From contig DHIQ01000078.1 in assembly GCA_002403895.1 (NCBI GenBank), positions 464 through 5,933 of the forward strand: a DNA stretch of 5,470 nucleotides, in the 5' to 3' direction. Under the pieces are notes generated by a model. The model did not search any database, had not been told where the DNA came from, and worked only from the letters and a program-made list of their open reading frames with translations. The stretch comes from Candidatus Neomicrothrix sp. UBA4742. GTDB taxonomy: Bacteria; Actinomycetota; Acidimicrobiia; Acidimicrobiales; Acidimicrobilacustridaceae. Numbering within the stretch: the first letter of the stretch is position 1; each line of letters starts with the position of its first letter. A program made the position numbers and the translations under genes. Positions 4,736 through 5,470 of the stretch are shown here, one piece after another.

Positions 4736-5470
4736 CGACGACGACCACGGTCGCCGCCGCGGCCGCGGCCGCCACTGCCACCACCACCACTGGTGGTGGA
4801 CTCCGGTCCGAGGTCACCGAACTCGGTGCGGACCTCGTCGTCGAAGGTGTCCTCGAACGAGACGTACTCGCGATCGCCCTCGGCGGCCGGAGCCGACTGC
4901 GCGGGGCGTTCCTCACGACGGCCGCGGTCACCGCGGTCGCTGCGTCCGGAGCGCTCACCCCGGTCGCCACGATCGCCACGGTCGGAGCGCTCGGAGCGCT
5001 CGCCCCTACCCGAACCGGCACTTTCCTTGGTGGTGACGTCACCGGCGGGGCGGAGCGACACCTTGCCGTTGGGGTCCACGTCCTCGACGACGACCTCGAT
5101 GGTGTCACCCAGGTCCACGACATCTTCGACCCGGTCGATGCGCTTGCCGCCACCCAACTTGGAGATGTGCAGCAGCCCGTCACGGCCCGGGAGGATGTTT
5201 ACGAACGCCCCGAACTTGGTGATGTTGACCACCTTGCCGGTATAGGTCTGGCCCACGTCCGCCGTCGGCGGGTTGAGGATGAGCCGGATCTGGCGCTCAG
5301 CCTCGGCCACCGCACCGGAGTCGGTCGAGCCGATGCTGACCCGGCCGACCGAGCCGTCGTCGTCGACGGAGATGTCGGCGCCGGTCTCCTGCTGGATGGC
5401 GTTGATGACCTTGCCCTTCGGGCCGATGACCTCGCCGATCTTGTCCATCGGGATCTCGAAGCTGATGATC
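4732..5470 (-). CDS. pnp: Polyribonucleotide nucleotidyltransferase (PNPase), C-terminal part
   Basis: The end of PNPase, the phosphorolytic 3'-to-5' exoribonuclease of bacterial RNA turnover; the gene continues beyond the right edge. The visible 245 residues open with IISFEIPMDKIGEVIGPKGK, the junction into the KH domain with its GPKGK loop. An S1 domain follows (about 5253-5050), with GQTYTGKVVNITKFGAFVNI and DGLLHISKLG. The two RNase PH cores are outside the window. After S1 there is an unusual tail of about 100 residues: an Arg/Asp/Gly/Ser-rich part, an acidic part (EYVSFEDTFDDEV) and a Gly/Arg-rich end (GGGGSGGRGRGGDRGRRR). The in-frame ATG at 5448 is internal and not the true start. The stop overlaps the TTG of the M16 peptidase gene, so the two are probably co-transcribed and perhaps translationally coupled. 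Confidence 0.96.
   Translation of the reverse strand, partial: IISFEIPMDKIGEVIGPKGKVINAIQQETGADISVDDDGSVGRVSIGSTDSGAVAEAERQIRLILNPPTADVGQTYTGKVVNITKFGAFVNILPGRDGLLHISKLGGGKRIDRVEDVVDLGDTIEVVVEDVDPNGKVSLRPAGDVTTKESAGSGRGERSERSDRGDRGDRGERSGRSDRGDRGRREERPAQSAPAAEGDREYVSFEDTFDDEVRTEFGDLGPESTTSGGGGSGGRGRGGDRGRRR
4906..5010 (-). repeat. Short imperfect repeats encoding the Arg/Asp-rich part of the PNPase tail
   Basis: Degenerate units of 9 to 10 bases encode runs such as RSERSDRGDRGDRGERSGRS. On the plus strand CGGAGCGCTC occurs three times (4947-4956, 4983-4992, 4992-5001), and CCGCGGTC occurs twice, nine bases apart (4922-4929, 4931-4938). Reading frame is kept throughout because the spacing is a multiple of three. 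The pattern suggests growth by slippage, with copy number likely to vary between strains. Confidence 0.65.

Noticed and set aside
4781..4799. Perfect inverted repeat CCACCACCA C TGGTGGTGG
   Set aside because: It is explained by Thr-Thr-Ser-Gly-Gly codons of the PNPase tail, and no U-run follows. I do not call it a terminator.
1..5470. Defence, mobile or biosynthetic gene cluster
   Set aside because: All genes belong to housekeeping or common metabolic families, with uniform composition and no integrase, transposase, repeat array or toxin-antitoxin pair.

Overview
The window is chromosomal DNA from a high-G+C bacterium. The best fit is the Actinomycetota, and the wording of the DedA-like, SDR and acyl-CoA synthetase proteins makes me lean to the Acidimicrobiia. 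The grounds are G+C of about two thirds by eye, dense packing of genes, several TTG starts, and the order pnp - M16 peptidase - dapB, which is conserved in actinobacteria such as Streptomyces. I recognised proteins from memory of their families; no search was run.

Layout. Positions 1-335 (minus) hold the N-terminal part of an acyl-CoA synthetase that runs off the left edge. A 114-base divergent intergenic region (336-449) separates it from a rightward pair: a DedA/VTT-type membrane protein (450-1160) and a short-chain dehydrogenase (1170-1919), 9 bases apart. The rest is one leftward block read from the right edge: the end of pnp (PNPase, 5470-4732), an M16 metallopeptidase (4735-3329), dapB (3262-2477) and a small membrane PH-domain protein (2468-1908). 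The last gene converges on the dehydrogenase and overlaps its end by 12 bases. No stretch over 300 bases lacks a gene, and I see no RNA gene, mobile element or CRISPR array.

Function. The leftward block looks like one transcription unit joining RNA turnover (PNPase), a processing-peptidase-like protease and lysine/diaminopimelate synthesis (DapB), with the PH protein coupled to the end of dapB. The genes are close or overlapping at each junction, except for 66 bases before dapB, where there may be a second promoter. The left part joins fatty-acid activation to a membrane protein and an oxidoreductase; no shared pathway is evident.

This is ordinary core-genome sequence and I find no new multi-gene system. 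The points worth a second look are regulatory or structural: a TAGGGT box just before two ATG starts (possible leaderless promoters), a 9-base inverted repeat placed symmetrically before the two divergent genes, a strong hairpin with a UUCG loop in the first codons of the peptidase gene, and a long charged Arg/Gly/Asp-rich tail on PNPase.
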